DNA from: Deltaproteobacteria bacterium
Lineage (GTDB): Bacteria > Desulfobacterota > Syntrophia > Syntrophales > UBA2210
NCBI GenBank assembly: GCA_026388515.1
Contig: JAPLJO010000085.1
Coordinates: 1 to 44,509, forward strand
DNA: 44,509 nt
Direction: 5' to 3'
Shown here: positions 12,006 through 20,238 of the stretch, piece after piece
Position numbering within the stretch: the first letter of the stretch is position 1
Layout of the letters: each line of letters starts with the position of its first letter
Notes under the pieces: generated by a model
Databases searched by the model: none
The model's input: the letters and a program-made list of their open reading frames with translations, nothing else
What the model was told of the DNA's origin: nothing
Translations under genes and position numbers: made by a program

Positions 12006-12506
12006 TTACATCTTATATTTGCCGAAATCCTCCCTAGACATGCCTTCGAGGAAATCCTTCAGTTCATCCGAGGAGTACTTGCTCAGATCCGATGCCTGTT
12101 TCTGAGAACTGATCGATGTCGACTTTTCAATCACCTTCTCATCAACGAATATCGGCGCGTTGGCGCGAAGCGCGAGTGCAATGGCATCGCTCGGCCGGGA
12201 ATCGACGACGATGGTATTCCCGCTGCTCAGTATATGAATGACGGCAAAGAATGTGTTGTTTTTCAAATCGTTGATGACAATCTTGGTGACGTTCACATCC
12301 AGGGCCTTCAATATGTCATGCAGGAGGTCATGCGTCATGGGCCGCGAAAGATCGATCTTTTCAAGCTGCGTCGCGATGGCGCTTGCCTCAAAAAGACCGA
12401 TCCATATCGGGAGCGCCCGCTTTTCCTGGAGGTCCTTCAGAATGACTATGGGCGTATTCGTGACGGGATCGATGGCGAGCCCGAATACCTTCATCTGTAT
12501 CAGCAT
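12006..12506 (-). CDS. BFN/DUF151 (bifunctional nuclease) family protein
   Basis: A 166-residue protein with the DUF151 signature: LPIWIGLFEASAIA near residue 32, RPMTHDLLHDIL near residue 55 and VVDSRPSDAIALALR near residue 100. The family is called bifunctional nuclease from a plant member, but its bacterial role is unclear. The C-terminal 40 residues are serine/lysine-rich and variable. The ATG overlaps the end of miaB by seven bases, a pairing common in Deltaproteobacteria, which suggests translational coupling. Confidence 0.88.
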   Translation of the reverse strand: MLIQMKVFGLAIDPVTNTPIVILKDLQEKRALPIWIGLFEASAIATQLEKIDLSRPMTHDLLHDILKALDVNVTKIVINDLKNNTFFAVIHILSSGNTIVVDSRPSDAIALALRANAPIFVDEKVIEKSTSISSQKQASDLSKYSSDELKDFLEGMSREDFGKYKM

Positions 12507-13834
12507 TGTGTCACCTCCCTGCCGGACTCCCTTTCGCCCCGCAGCGAATGAGCGAAGGCGGCGGTAATCCTGACCGGCACGATACGGCCGATGGACGACG
12601 AGTCTCCCGAAAAGTTCACGATTTTGTGTGATCGTGACCGCCCCGTTATCTCGAACGCATCGTTTCTGCTTACACTCTCCACCAGCACATCAACGATACC
12701 GCCGACCAGTGACCGGTTCACCTGTAATGTGTGCCGCTCCTGAACCGCCTGCAGAAGTGAAAGCCGCCTTGATTTCGTTTTTTCATCCACGCGGCCTTCG
12801 AACTCCTGGGCAACGATACCCGGTCTCGCCGAATATTTGAACGAAAAGGATGTATCAAATATTACTTTTTCCATTAGGTCAATAGTTTTTTGAAAATCCT
12901 CTTCTTCTTCCCCCGGAAACCCGACGATGATATCCGACGAGATGCTTATCCCGGGGCAGTACGCCCTTAACGTACGGACTTTTTCGAGGTACTCTTCGGA
13001 AGTGTAACGCCTGTTCATCCGCGTGAGTACCCTGTCCGACCCCGACTGAACGGGAAGGTGAATATGTTCACAGAGCTTTTCAAGGGACCCGAAGCATTTC
13101 ATAAGATCTTCCGAGAGGTCCTTGGGATGCGACGTGGTAAAGCGTATTCTTTCGACTCCCTCGATGTCGTTTATCATTGCCAGGAGTTCCGGGAACCCGG
13201 GGCTGCCGGCCAGGGTATTACCGTAGGAATTCACATTCTGTCCGAGGAGCATGACCTCCCTGATTCCCGACGCGGCGAGCCGCCTTATCTCGTCGACGAT
13301 GTGACCGCTTGGTCTGCTTTCTTCCCTGCCCCTCAGATGGGGAACGATACAGAATGAACAGAAATTGTTGCAGCCCTGCATGATCGTGACGCAGGACGTG
13401 ACATGTCCATTCCTCGACGGGGTGTAAATTTCCAGCGATTTTACTTTCTCATGAAACGATGTCTCAGCTACACGCGTACCGGATTTTTCGATTTCCTCCA
13501 CGATCTCGGGAAGCCGATGAATATTATGCGTACCGAGCACGAAATCGAGGTGGGGAATTCTGGCCAGAAATTCCTTTCCCCATTGCTGGGCGAGACAACC
13601 CGCGATCCCGATAATGACGCGCCTTTCCCTCTTTAACTTTCCCAGGCGCCCCATAAAACTATGTGCCTTCTGCTCGGCCTTTTCCCTGACGCTGCAGGTG
13701 TTGATGATGACAAGATCCGATGCGGCGAGGTCATCGGTGATACGGTATCCTGACCTTTCGAGCAGCGCCGCCATCTGATCGGAATCATGGAAATTCATCT
13801 GGCAGCCAAATGTCTGAATATACAGATATTTCAT
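12500..13834 (-). CDS. miaB: tRNA-2-methylthio-N6-dimethylallyladenosine synthase
   Basis: A radical SAM methylthiotransferase of 444 residues that modifies A37 of tRNAs. The start MKYLYIQTFGCQMNFHDSDQ is the family N-terminus, so I reject the longer reading from 13987. Domains are in order: the N-terminal UPF0004 domain with cysteines in FGCQMN, NTCSVRE and IAGCLAQ; the radical SAM domain with the CxxxCxxC cluster in GCNNFCSFCIVPHLRGRE; and a C-terminal TRAM region. It is the first gene of the long minus-strand series reaching dapB. Confidence 0.95.
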   Translation of the reverse strand: MKYLYIQTFGCQMNFHDSDQMAALLERSGYRITDDLAASDLVIINTCSVREKAEQKAHSFMGRLGKLKRERRVIIGIAGCLAQQWGKEFLARIPHLDFVLGTHNIHRLPEIVEEIEKSGTRVAETSFHEKVKSLEIYTPSRNGHVTSCVTIMQGCNNFCSFCIVPHLRGREESRPSGHIVDEIRRLAASGIREVMLLGQNVNSYGNTLAGSPGFPELLAMINDIEGVERIRFTTSHPKDLSEDLMKCFGSLEKLCEHIHLPVQSGSDRVLTRMNRRYTSEEYLEKVRTLRAYCPGISISSDIIVGFPGEEEEDFQKTIDLMEKVIFDTSFSFKYSARPGIVAQEFEGRVDEKTKSRRLSLLQAVQERHTLQVNRSLVGGIVDVLVESVSRNDAFEITGRSRSHKIVNFSGDSSSIGRIVPVRITAAFAHSLRGERESGREVTQC

Positions 13835-14114
13835 GATTCTCTGTTCCACACTCTCCTCGTTTTGAAAACTAATACAGGTAACCACCGCAGTCAATGAAAT
13901 TCTGGAGTGACGCGAAGGCCGATTGAAAAACCGTGGCTGGTCCCGCCTTTCGGAATGCAGAAAAAGCGTATCCTCAGGAACATACATTGAAGAATGAGAA
14001 TTTCATGACTTTCAGAAACGGTGGAACGACACCCCGATCACTCACGAAAGAAAAGCCGGCAGCGGTGAAGGGGAAGCGGGTCCGTCACTCGGATGAGGTA
14101 TGGCAAAACCGCAC
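13835..14114. other. Intergenic region upstream of miaB
   Basis: About 280 bp between the ihfB terminator and miaB. I see no tRNA, no convincing reading frame and no repeat related to those elsewhere in the window. It presumably holds the promoter for the miaB-to-dapB series, but I could not pick out a clear -35/-10 pair. A plus-strand open frame at 13933 lacks protein-like features. Confidence 0.4.
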
Positions 14115-14142
14115 AAATAAAAAAGGGGGCGTTGCCCCCTTG
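14115..14142 (-). terminator. Rho-independent terminator of the IHF-beta-like gene
   Basis: AAGGGGGC and GCCCCCTT pair across a three-base loop (14123-14141). On the minus strand the stem is followed by TTTTTTATTT. It lies about 70 bp beyond the stop at 14211, so it ends the transcript before miaB. Confidence 0.85.
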
Positions 14143-14210
14143 TGACAGTCAATGCGTGTCGCCTGTTTCCTCCGGTATGTCCGACAGGGAGGCCTGTCAG
14201 GTCTCTCCCC

Positions 14211-14492
14211 TCACTTTACCGTATTGACACGCTCCTTCAGTTCCTTCCCGACCTTGAAGAATGGCAATTTCTTGGGGGTAACCTGGATGGTGCCGCCCGT
14301 TTTCGGGTTTCTTCCCGCGTATGAACCGTAATTGCGAACGACAAAACTGCCGAAGCCACGGATCTCAATTCTGCCCCCCTTCTTCAGCAGTTCGCCGAAG
14401 CTTTTAAAGATAAGGTTAACAATATCCGTGGCCTGCCGCTCCGTCAAATTCTCTTTTTTACTTACTGCATCAATCAAATCAGACTTGTTCAT
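14211..14492 (-). CDS. ihfB: HU/IHF-family DNA-bending protein, IHF-beta-like
   Basis: A 93-residue nucleoid protein. It starts MNKSDLIDAVSKKENL, has IEIRGFGSFVVRNYGSYAGRNP (the dimer core and minor-groove arm with the conserved proline in GRNP), and ends LPFFKVGKELKERVN. The PxFKxGKELxxRV end is the usual mark of the IHF beta subunit rather than HU. IHF bends DNA as an alpha/beta heterodimer; no alpha gene is in the window. It follows rluB on the same strand and has its own terminator. Confidence 0.85.
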   Translation of the reverse strand: MNKSDLIDAVSKKENLTERQATDIVNLIFKSFGELLKKGGRIEIRGFGSFVVRNYGSYAGRNPKTGGTIQVTPKKLPFFKVGKELKERVNTVK

Positions 14493-14569
14493 AGAGCCCC
14501 CTTTATGTCACTCTCCTCGAATAATTACATGTCGGACAGATTTTTCCGCAACACCCGTCGGAAGATTTT

Positions 14570-15340
14570 CTACATTTTGTTTATTTTGTTACTAAAGTCA
14601 AGATTTTTTTCCGTTTTTTTACTACTTTTACGGGCACGAAGCTTCTCCACCTCCTGGTGCGTGAGCCGGCGGTATTCACCGGGCTTGAGTGTGCCAAGCT
14701 CAACAGTGCCGATTCCCAGCCTCACCAGCCTCGTTACTTCTTTCCCGAGCAATTCAAGAGATCTGCGCAGTATCCTGTTACGACCTTCCGTCACCGTGAT
14801 TTCGATCCAGGAACTTTTACTGTTTTTTCTGGTGATGCGCACACTGCGGGGAATGAAACGCCCGTCCGCAAGGGTAATGCCCCGGCGGAGCCTGTCTATC
14901 TCGCCCGGCGCCATCTCTCCACGTATCTTCACCGCGTAGGTCTTGGGAATCTCATGGCTCGGATGCTGGATGCGGTGCGCAAATGAGCCGTCATTGGTCA
15001 GGAGAATGAGTCCCTCGGAGTCGTAATCCAGCCTCCCCACGGGGTACAGGCGTTCGGGAATTTTTTTCAGAAGGTCCGTCACGAGAGGCCTTCCCTCGGG
15101 GTCACTGAGGGTTGAGATATACCCGCGCGGCTTATAGAGCGCGACGTAGACGCGGTATCCCTCCGTCGATATACGGCGCCCGCTCACCCTGATCTCGTCC
15201 CGCACGGAGTCCGCCTTTGATCCCGGTACGTCAATCACCACGCCGTTCACGCTGACGCTCCCCTCACGAATGAGCTTCTCCGCGGCACGACGCGATGCCA
15301 CGCCGGAACGGGATATTATTTTCTGCAGCCGTTCTTTCAT
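14570..15340 (-). CDS. rluB: RluB/RsuA-family pseudouridine synthase
   Basis: A 256-residue protein with an N-terminal S4 RNA-binding domain (ISRSGVASRRAAEKLIREGSV) and an RsuA-type catalytic domain with the aspartate loop YPVGRLDYDSEGLILLTNDG. Family members modify uridines in ribosomal RNA; beside scpAB the gene is usually rluB (23S U2605). The late motif that normally reads EGRNRQ-I/V-RRM is EGRNRILRRSLE here, a departure at a conserved site. A lysine-rich tail follows. Its ATG overlaps the scpB stop by four bases. Confidence 0.88.
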   Translation of the reverse strand: MKERLQKIISRSGVASRRAAEKLIREGSVSVNGVVIDVPGSKADSVRDEIRVSGRRISTEGYRVYVALYKPRGYISTLSDPEGRPLVTDLLKKIPERLYPVGRLDYDSEGLILLTNDGSFAHRIQHPSHEIPKTYAVKIRGEMAPGEIDRLRRGITLADGRFIPRSVRITRKNSKSSWIEITVTEGRNRILRRSLELLGKEVTRLVRLGIGTVELGTLKPGEYRRLTHQEVEKLRARKSSKKTEKNLDFSNKINKM

Positions 15341-15858
15341 TCGCCGAGTTCTTTGAGCTCCTCCAGGGTGGGAAGCTCCGTGAGGTCTCTCAGGCTGAAT
15401 ACTTCGAGGAAATGCCTGCTTGTCCCATACAGAATCGGCCTCCCCGGCACATCTTTCCTCCCCACGATCCGGATGAGATTTCTCTCAAGGAGGCTCCGCA
15501 GGGAAGTGCTCGCATCAACACCCCGTATCCTGTCGATTTCCGATTTCATTATCGGCTGCCGGTAAGCCACGACCGCGAGCGTTTCCATGGCGGCCTGCGA
15601 GAGGGTGGCCGGTTTCACTCCGGCGAACTTTTTCAGCCACGATGCAAGGGTCTCGTCCGTCCTGAACTGGAATCCTCCGGCGACTTCGACGAGCCTCACG
15701 CCTCCCTTCCGTTCCCCGTATTCCCTCATGAGTTCATCAACGGCGCTCCTGATGTCCATGTCCCCAGTCTCCTCAAGGACTTCCTTCATTCTCTTTATCG
15801 TCACGGGAGTCCCGGACACGAAAAGCATTGCCTCTATGATGGCCTTGTACTGTTCCAT
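15337..15858 (-). CDS. scpB: Segregation and condensation protein B
   Basis: A 173-residue winged-helix kleisin-partner of the SMC-ScpAB condensin. IIEAMLFVSGTPVT, AMETLAVVAYRQPIMKSEIDRIRGVD and the following ILYGTSRHFLEVFSL are family hallmarks. It begins directly at the scpA stop with no gap and overlaps rluB in ATGA, so the three are translated together. No smc gene is present in the window. Confidence 0.95.
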   Translation of the reverse strand: MEQYKAIIEAMLFVSGTPVTIKRMKEVLEETGDMDIRSAVDELMREYGERKGGVRLVEVAGGFQFRTDETLASWLKKFAGVKPATLSQAAMETLAVVAYRQPIMKSEIDRIRGVDASTSLRSLLERNLIRIVGRKDVPGRPILYGTSRHFLEVFSLRDLTELPTLEELKELGE

Positions 15859-16584
15859 TTACTCCCCCGCCGCAGCGAATAGTCGTATTGTTCCGTAGGG
15901 AACCGACTGGTACACCCTGACGAGACGCAGTTTCATGAGCTCGAGGACGGCAAGAAATGTATAAATTACCCGGGTACGGCCGCCCGCCTCCCCCATGAGA
16001 TCCTCGAAGGTGAGAAATTTTTTCTCGTTGAGTTCATCCATGATCTCGGAAATTCTGTCGGCAAGCGACATCTTTTCCACGTCAATTTCCATGAGCTCAT
16101 CATGCCCCCGATCGACAATCAGCTTCCGGAACACTTCCACGAGCTCGAAGATGCCGATTTCCCTGAATTCGGTCTCGCCCCCGTCTGTAATCTCGCCATG
16201 GGGCACGTCCCTCCCGAAGACGTCGCGGCCCAGAAGATGGAGCATGCCGAGATTGAGCGCCGCTTCCTTGTATGCCTTATATTCCAGAAGCTGGCGCACC
16301 AGTTCGTCCCGCGGATCCTCTTCCTGCTCCTCGCCCTCTTCGGCGGGAGGCAGCAGCATCTTTGACTTTATGTGCACCAGTGTTGATGCGAGGACGAGGT
16401 ATTCTCCCGCCATGTCCAGATTGAGGGACTTCATGGCCTCCACATATGCCATGTACTGTTCCGTGATGAGGGCGATGGGTATGTCGTAAATATCGATTTC
16501 GTTTTTCTTGATGAGAAAGAGGAGCAGATCCAGAGGACCCTCAAACACATTGAGTTTCACCGCATAGTCCACCGATTCAGCCAC
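15859..16584 (-). CDS. scpA: Segregation and condensation protein A (kleisin)
   Basis: A 241-residue kleisin that bridges SMC heads in chromosome condensation. The N-terminus FEGPLDLLLFLIKKNEIDIYD and LVLASTLVHIKSKMLLP are diagnostic; an acidic linker (EEGEEQEEDPRDE) follows near residue 80, and the C-terminal winged helix ends the protein. It follows trpS by 72 bp and precedes scpB without a gap, a common arrangement in Deltaproteobacteria. Confidence 0.95.
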   Translation of the reverse strand: MAESVDYAVKLNVFEGPLDLLLFLIKKNEIDIYDIPIALITEQYMAYVEAMKSLNLDMAGEYLVLASTLVHIKSKMLLPPAEEGEEQEEDPRDELVRQLLEYKAYKEAALNLGMLHLLGRDVFGRDVPHGEITDGGETEFREIGIFELVEVFRKLIVDRGHDELMEIDVEKMSLADRISEIMDELNEKKFLTFEDLMGEAGGRTRVIYTFLAVLELMKLRLVRVYQSVPYGTIRLFAAAGE

Positions 16585-16656
16585 GGCTATCCTCTCATTT
16601 CATCCGTCCATTCCGTGAGGGCGAGTGCATCTCCGGCGGTGCAGAAAAATTCCATC

Positions 16657-17640
16657 CTAAAACCCGAGGGCATTATGGACCTCCTGCATGGTTTCCCGGG
16701 CTATCCTCGCCGCGGCGGCATTTCCCGATTCAAGCACGGCCGCCACTTCACCGGGACGGGCGAGGTAATAGTCCTGCCGCTCATGGAGGGGTGCCAGGCC
16801 CCTTTCCAGACTCGCCAGGAGAATCTTCTTGCAGTCGACGCAGCCGATCCCGGCGCGACGGCATTCACGGTCGATTTCCTCCACTCTGCCGGCATCGGTG
16901 TAGATGCCGTGGAACGTGAAGACATTGCATATCTCGGGTCGTCCGGGATCGTTCTTCCGCTCCCGCTGGGGATCGGTAAACATGGACAATACCTTTGTCT
17001 TCAGTTCCCCACCGCGGTCCCTGAGATAAATGGCGTTATCGTAGGATTTGCTCATCTTCCTGCCGTCGATGCCGAGAAGTTTCGGCACTTCGGTAAGCAC
17101 AGGCTCGGGCTCGGGGAAAATACCGCGATAGAGGAAGTTGAAGCGCCGCGCGATCTCGCGTGTCAGTTCAATGTGGGGAAGCTGATCGACTCCCACGGGG
17201 ACGCCATAGGCCTTGTACATGATGATGTCGGCCGCCTGAAGGACCGGGTACCCGAGAAACCCGAAGGTCGAGAGATCGCGATCGGTAATCTCGGTCTTCA
17301 TTTCCTTGTACGTGGGGTTTCTTTCGAGCCATGCCAGCGGCGTAATCATCGAAAGAATATAGAAGAGCTCGACATGTTCCCGCACCGCAGACTGGACAAA
17401 GAGGGTGCTCTTTGCCGGATTGAGCCCGGCACTCAACCAGTCGATGACCATATCATGCGCAAAATCCCGTATCTGTCCCGTGTCCCTATATTCACTGGTC
17501 AGCGCATGCCAGTCGGCGACAAAATAAAAACAGTCATAGTCTCCCCGGTCCTGCAGCTCAATCCACTTGACAAGTGCGCCGTGCAGATTACCGAGATGCA
17601 GTCTCCCCGTCGGCCGCATGCCGCTCACAATTCGTTTCAT
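16657..17640 (-). CDS. trpS: Tryptophanyl-tRNA synthetase
   Basis: A class I aminoacyl-tRNA synthetase of about 327 residues. HLGNLHGAL is the HIGH motif, KMSKSYDNAI the KMSKS loop, and GVDQLPHIELTREIARRFN the typical nucleotide-contact helix. The family start is MKRIVSGMRPTGRLHLG at ATG 17640; in-frame GTG codons at 17646 and 17652 lie better spaced from a GAGGG and are possible alternatives. It heads a unit with scpA, scpB and rluB. Confidence 0.95.
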   Translation of the reverse strand: MKRIVSGMRPTGRLHLGNLHGALVKWIELQDRGDYDCFYFVADWHALTSEYRDTGQIRDFAHDMVIDWLSAGLNPAKSTLFVQSAVREHVELFYILSMITPLAWLERNPTYKEMKTEITDRDLSTFGFLGYPVLQAADIIMYKAYGVPVGVDQLPHIELTREIARRFNFLYRGIFPEPEPVLTEVPKLLGIDGRKMSKSYDNAIYLRDRGGELKTKVLSMFTDPQRERKNDPGRPEICNVFTFHGIYTDAGRVEEIDRECRRAGIGCVDCKKILLASLERGLAPLHERQDYYLARPGEVAAVLESGNAAAARIARETMQEVHNALGF

Positions 17641-17805
17641 TTCCACGAACACATTCCCTCACACGATAGTATCCGATTCAGGCGGACCGATGTATAACAG
17701 AAACGAAATCCCCCTGTCAATTTTCATCACGGCGGCACGGCAGGGACCTTCTTTTCGGCACGTCATCCACCGAAGGACACGGGCATACGATTCCCTCCCG
17801 TGCCA

Positions 17806-17845
17806 TAAAAAAAGCCCCTGACTGGTTCATGCAATCAGGGGCTTG
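17806..17845 (-). terminator. Rho-independent terminator of the HU gene
   Basis: AAGCCCCTGA (17812-17821) pairs with TCAGGGGCTT (17835-17844) across a 13-base loop. On the minus strand the stem runs into a stretch of seven T. It begins about 20 bp past the HU stop and separates HU from trpS. Confidence 0.9.
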
Positions 17846-17863
17846 TGAATGAGTCAATCGGTC

Positions 17864-18133
17864 TTACATCTTTGCGGCAAGCTCTTTCCCTGCCTTGAAT
17901 TTAATGACCTTCTTCGCCTTGATCTGAATCTTCGCGCCGGTCTGGGGATTTCTTCCGATACGTGCTTTTCTCTTTGCCACCGCGAACGTACCGAATCCGA
18001 CGATCCCGATCTTCCCGCTCTTCTTCAGTTCCTTGGTTACATTGTTAAAATATGAGTCCAACAACTTTGCAGCCTGGGCTTTCGTTACGCCCGTATCCTT
18101 TGCCAACGCTGCGATCAATTCAGCCTTCGTCAT
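17864..18133 (-). CDS. hup: HU-family nucleoid protein
   Basis: An 89-residue HU protein: MTKAELIAALAKDTGVTKAQ, KIGIVGFGTFAVAKRKARIGRNP and the lysine-rich end VIKFKAGKELAAKM. It binds and bends DNA as a dimer. The ATG has a strong AAAGGAGG upstream. It stands alone with its own promoter region and terminator. It differs from the IHF-beta-like protein at 14211, so the window encodes two members of this family. Confidence 0.93.
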   Translation of the reverse strand: MTKAELIAALAKDTGVTKAQAAKLLDSYFNNVTKELKKSGKIGIVGFGTFAVAKRKARIGRNPQTGAKIQIKAKKVIKFKAGKELAAKM

Positions 18134-18369
18134 GCTTCTTTCCTCCTTTATTTTTTTGTTAAGTCAGTACCCGAAATGAAACCTCCTCGTGTCGCTTTCT
18201 CCACCGTAGTATATATCACTCACTCGTACCATTTCATGGTACTATACTTTTCAGTACGACCCGTTTCAAAGATCCCACCTCCTGCGCCTCCGGTGCGTGC
18301 CAGCCTCCCGCTTCCCGTGCCGGATACCGCATTGCGCACATACGTAGCATAAAGAAAAACAACAATCAA
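18134..18369. other. Upstream region of the HU gene, with an inverted repeat
   Basis: About 240 bp between the mltA terminator and the HU gene. It contains a perfect inverted repeat GTACCA-tttca-TGGTAC at 18226-18242 and a related CAGTAC just beyond, in an AT-richer stretch that is likely the HU promoter area. No protein-coding frame is credible: the 61-codon frame at 18266 runs across the mltA terminator. Confidence 0.45.
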
Positions 18370-18398
18370 GCAAAAATATCAGAACCCGTAAGGGTTCC
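18370..18398 (-). terminator. Rho-independent terminator after mltA
   Basis: GAACCC (18382-18387) pairs with GGGTTC (18392-18397) across a four-base loop. On the minus strand the stem is followed by TGATATTTTT. It lies some 45 bp downstream of the mltA stop and ends the nadK-recN-GNAT-mltA unit. Confidence 0.7.
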
Positions 18399-18443
18399 GG
18401 GGGTTCGCGCCGTGCGTCCGGACACTGCGTCATCGGAAACCGG

Positions 18444-19652
18444 TCAGTCACTGCTGCGGGGTTTTTTCATGACGAGAAAGTAAAGCGTGCCGCTCTCTTT
18501 CAGGTTACCCGCCATGAGTTCGGCATAGTCTCCGTCACCGCAGAAAAGATCGACCCTGCCGGCCCCTTTGATTGCGCCGCCCGCGTCCTGGTTCAGCACG
18601 AACCGCGAGAAGGGAATCCATGACACGATGTTACCCGCGTCGTCGACGACCGGTTTGCGCGCCTCTATGAACGCCAGGGCGCCGCGGGGGAACAGGGAGG
18701 CATCGGTGGCGATGGACCGTCCTTCCGTCACGGGAACATCGAGGCTTCCCCGCGGGCCATCCCCTACAATACGGAAAAACACGTAACTCTCGTTGTGGGC
18801 AAGAACATCCTCCATTTCATCGGGATGTTCCCGCAGGTATTGCTTGATACGCTGCATCGTTGTTTCCTGTGAAGTGAGCTTGCCCGCATCGATGAGGAGC
18901 TTGCCGATGCTGCGGTAGGGACGCCCGTTCGCACAGGCGTAACTGACATACATCGAAGGTCCGTCGGGAAGGCGGATGATCCCCGAACCCTGAATGTGGA
19001 GAAAGAACACATCAACGGGATCGGCGAGCCACGCGATTTCATAACCCCTGCCGTCAAGACAACCCTCGGCGTCGATATTCCGGCGGGTGTAGTAGGGAAC
19101 CGCTGCCCCGTTTTCAACCCGCGCCGTCAGGCGCTCACCCGTACAGGACCGGTCGAATTTTCCGAGATCAATCATGATATGGTCATCGGGTCTCCGGAAA
19201 ATCGGGTACCGGTATTCCGGTGTCTGTGTGAGGGACCCCTCCAGTACCGGGGCGTAATAGCCGGTAATCAGGACGTCGCCCTTCCCGGTGCGGCCGGAGG
19301 CGCGGTAGAAATCAAACGAATCCTCAATACGCCGCCGCCTCTCCCCGGGTTCTTCACCCGCCGTGACAATCGCCCGGAATGTATCGAGCGACTCCTTGAG
19401 GTCTGCAACGGTGTACCGTTCACCGCCGAATTTCACTGCCATATCATCCGGCAGGCGGGTGTAGTACTCGAGACTGAAGTCAATCGCCCTTACCAGGGAA
19501 TCATCGTCGAGGTCATCGGCGAGAAAGGAATACTCATGCTCTTCGCATTTGACGAGAGGATACGGCGGCACAGAGATATCCGTGGCGGATATCCCGGCAC
19601 AGCCGGACAGCAGCAGTATGACGGCAACAACTTTTACGGTGGTGAACTTCAT
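18444..19652 (-). CDS. mltA: Membrane-bound lytic murein transglycosylase A (lipoprotein)
   Basis: A peptidoglycan-cleaving lipoprotein of about 402 residues. MKFTTVKVVAVILLLSGC is a lipoprotein signal with lipobox LLSGC. The MltA domain (YYAPVLEGSLT, FFLHIQGSG) is followed by the C-terminal 3D-type barrel with NQDAGGAIKGAGRVDLFCG, which holds the catalytic aspartate. I place the start at ATG 19652, which gives a proper signal peptide; longer readings to 19706 add 18 hydrophilic residues. No strong ribosome binding site is seen. It is last in the nadK-recN unit. Confidence 0.92.
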   Translation of the reverse strand: MKFTTVKVVAVILLLSGCAGISATDISVPPYPLVKCEEHEYSFLADDLDDDSLVRAIDFSLEYYTRLPDDMAVKFGGERYTVADLKESLDTFRAIVTAGEEPGERRRRIEDSFDFYRASGRTGKGDVLITGYYAPVLEGSLTQTPEYRYPIFRRPDDHIMIDLGKFDRSCTGERLTARVENGAAVPYYTRRNIDAEGCLDGRGYEIAWLADPVDVFFLHIQGSGIIRLPDGPSMYVSYACANGRPYRSIGKLLIDAGKLTSQETTMQRIKQYLREHPDEMEDVLAHNESYVFFRIVGDGPRGSLDVPVTEGRSIATDASLFPRGALAFIEARKPVVDDAGNIVSWIPFSRFVLNQDAGGAIKGAGRVDLFCGDGDYAELMAGNLKESGTLYFLVMKKPRSSD

Positions 19653-19711
19653 GGTATCGTGGCACCATTGCATCAGAGACGCACACGGGTGCGTACCGGC
19701 GTGCATGTTTC

Positions 19712-20170
19712 CTATACTTCAAGAATCATCGCCACTTCATCGCAGTAGTCCGGATACTTGGGACACTTGAAGCAGTCGGACCAGACTTTTTCCGGGAGCG
19801 TCGATCGCGACACCTCCTGAAAATGCAGACTGTGGAAAAAACCTGTCTGGTAGGTAAGGGCGAAAATCCTCATGAGGTCGAGCATGATGGCCTCGGAAAT
19901 ACAGGCTTCGACAAGCTCTCTTCCGATCCCCTTTTTCCGATACGCCTCCGTCACATAGAGCGACCGGACCTCGGCAATATTCTCCCAGAATATGTGCATC
20001 GCGCAGACGCCGACAACGGGCCCGTCCGCATCGTCGCACCAGACATAGAAATCCCTGAGACTCCCGTACAGATCCGCAAGCGACCGGGGGAGCATCTCGC
20101 CTGTCGCCGCCGAATCATTGATGATCCGGTGAATCATTTTCACGTCGCGCACTTTCGCTTTTCTCAGCAT
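19712..20170 (-). CDS. argA: GNAT N-acetyltransferase, short ArgA-like
   Basis: A 152-residue single-domain GNAT protein. VRSLYVTEAYRKKGIGREL holds the acetyl-CoA pyrophosphate loop (RKKGIG). The end, WSDCFKCPKYPDYCDEVAM, carries a C-x2-C then C cluster typical, as I remember it, of short ArgA-type acetyltransferases of Deltaproteobacteria that make N-acetylglutamate. That would supply the substrate of ArgB, but the gene sits in the nadK-recN unit rather than with argBDFGH. The specific role is inferred; the GNAT fold is secure. Confidence 0.75.
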   Translation of the reverse strand: MLRKAKVRDVKMIHRIINDSAATGEMLPRSLADLYGSLRDFYVWCDDADGPVVGVCAMHIFWENIAEVRSLYVTEAYRKKGIGRELVEACISEAIMLDLMRIFALTYQTGFFHSLHFQEVSRSTLPEKVWSDCFKCPKYPDYCDEVAMILEV

Positions 20171-20238
20171 TTCTTCACCGACCCGTCAATGTATTCGAAT
20201 AAGACCCCGGGAGACAGGCACCGTCCGGTCCGAGGGAC

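Noticed and set aside
13933-14145. Plus-strand 70-codon frame upstream of miaB
   Set aside because: It runs into the ihfB terminator hairpin and has no domain-like pattern.
18266-18451. Minus-strand 61-codon frame after mltA
   Set aside because: It spans the mltA terminator and overlaps the mltA end; cysteine-rich composition looks random.
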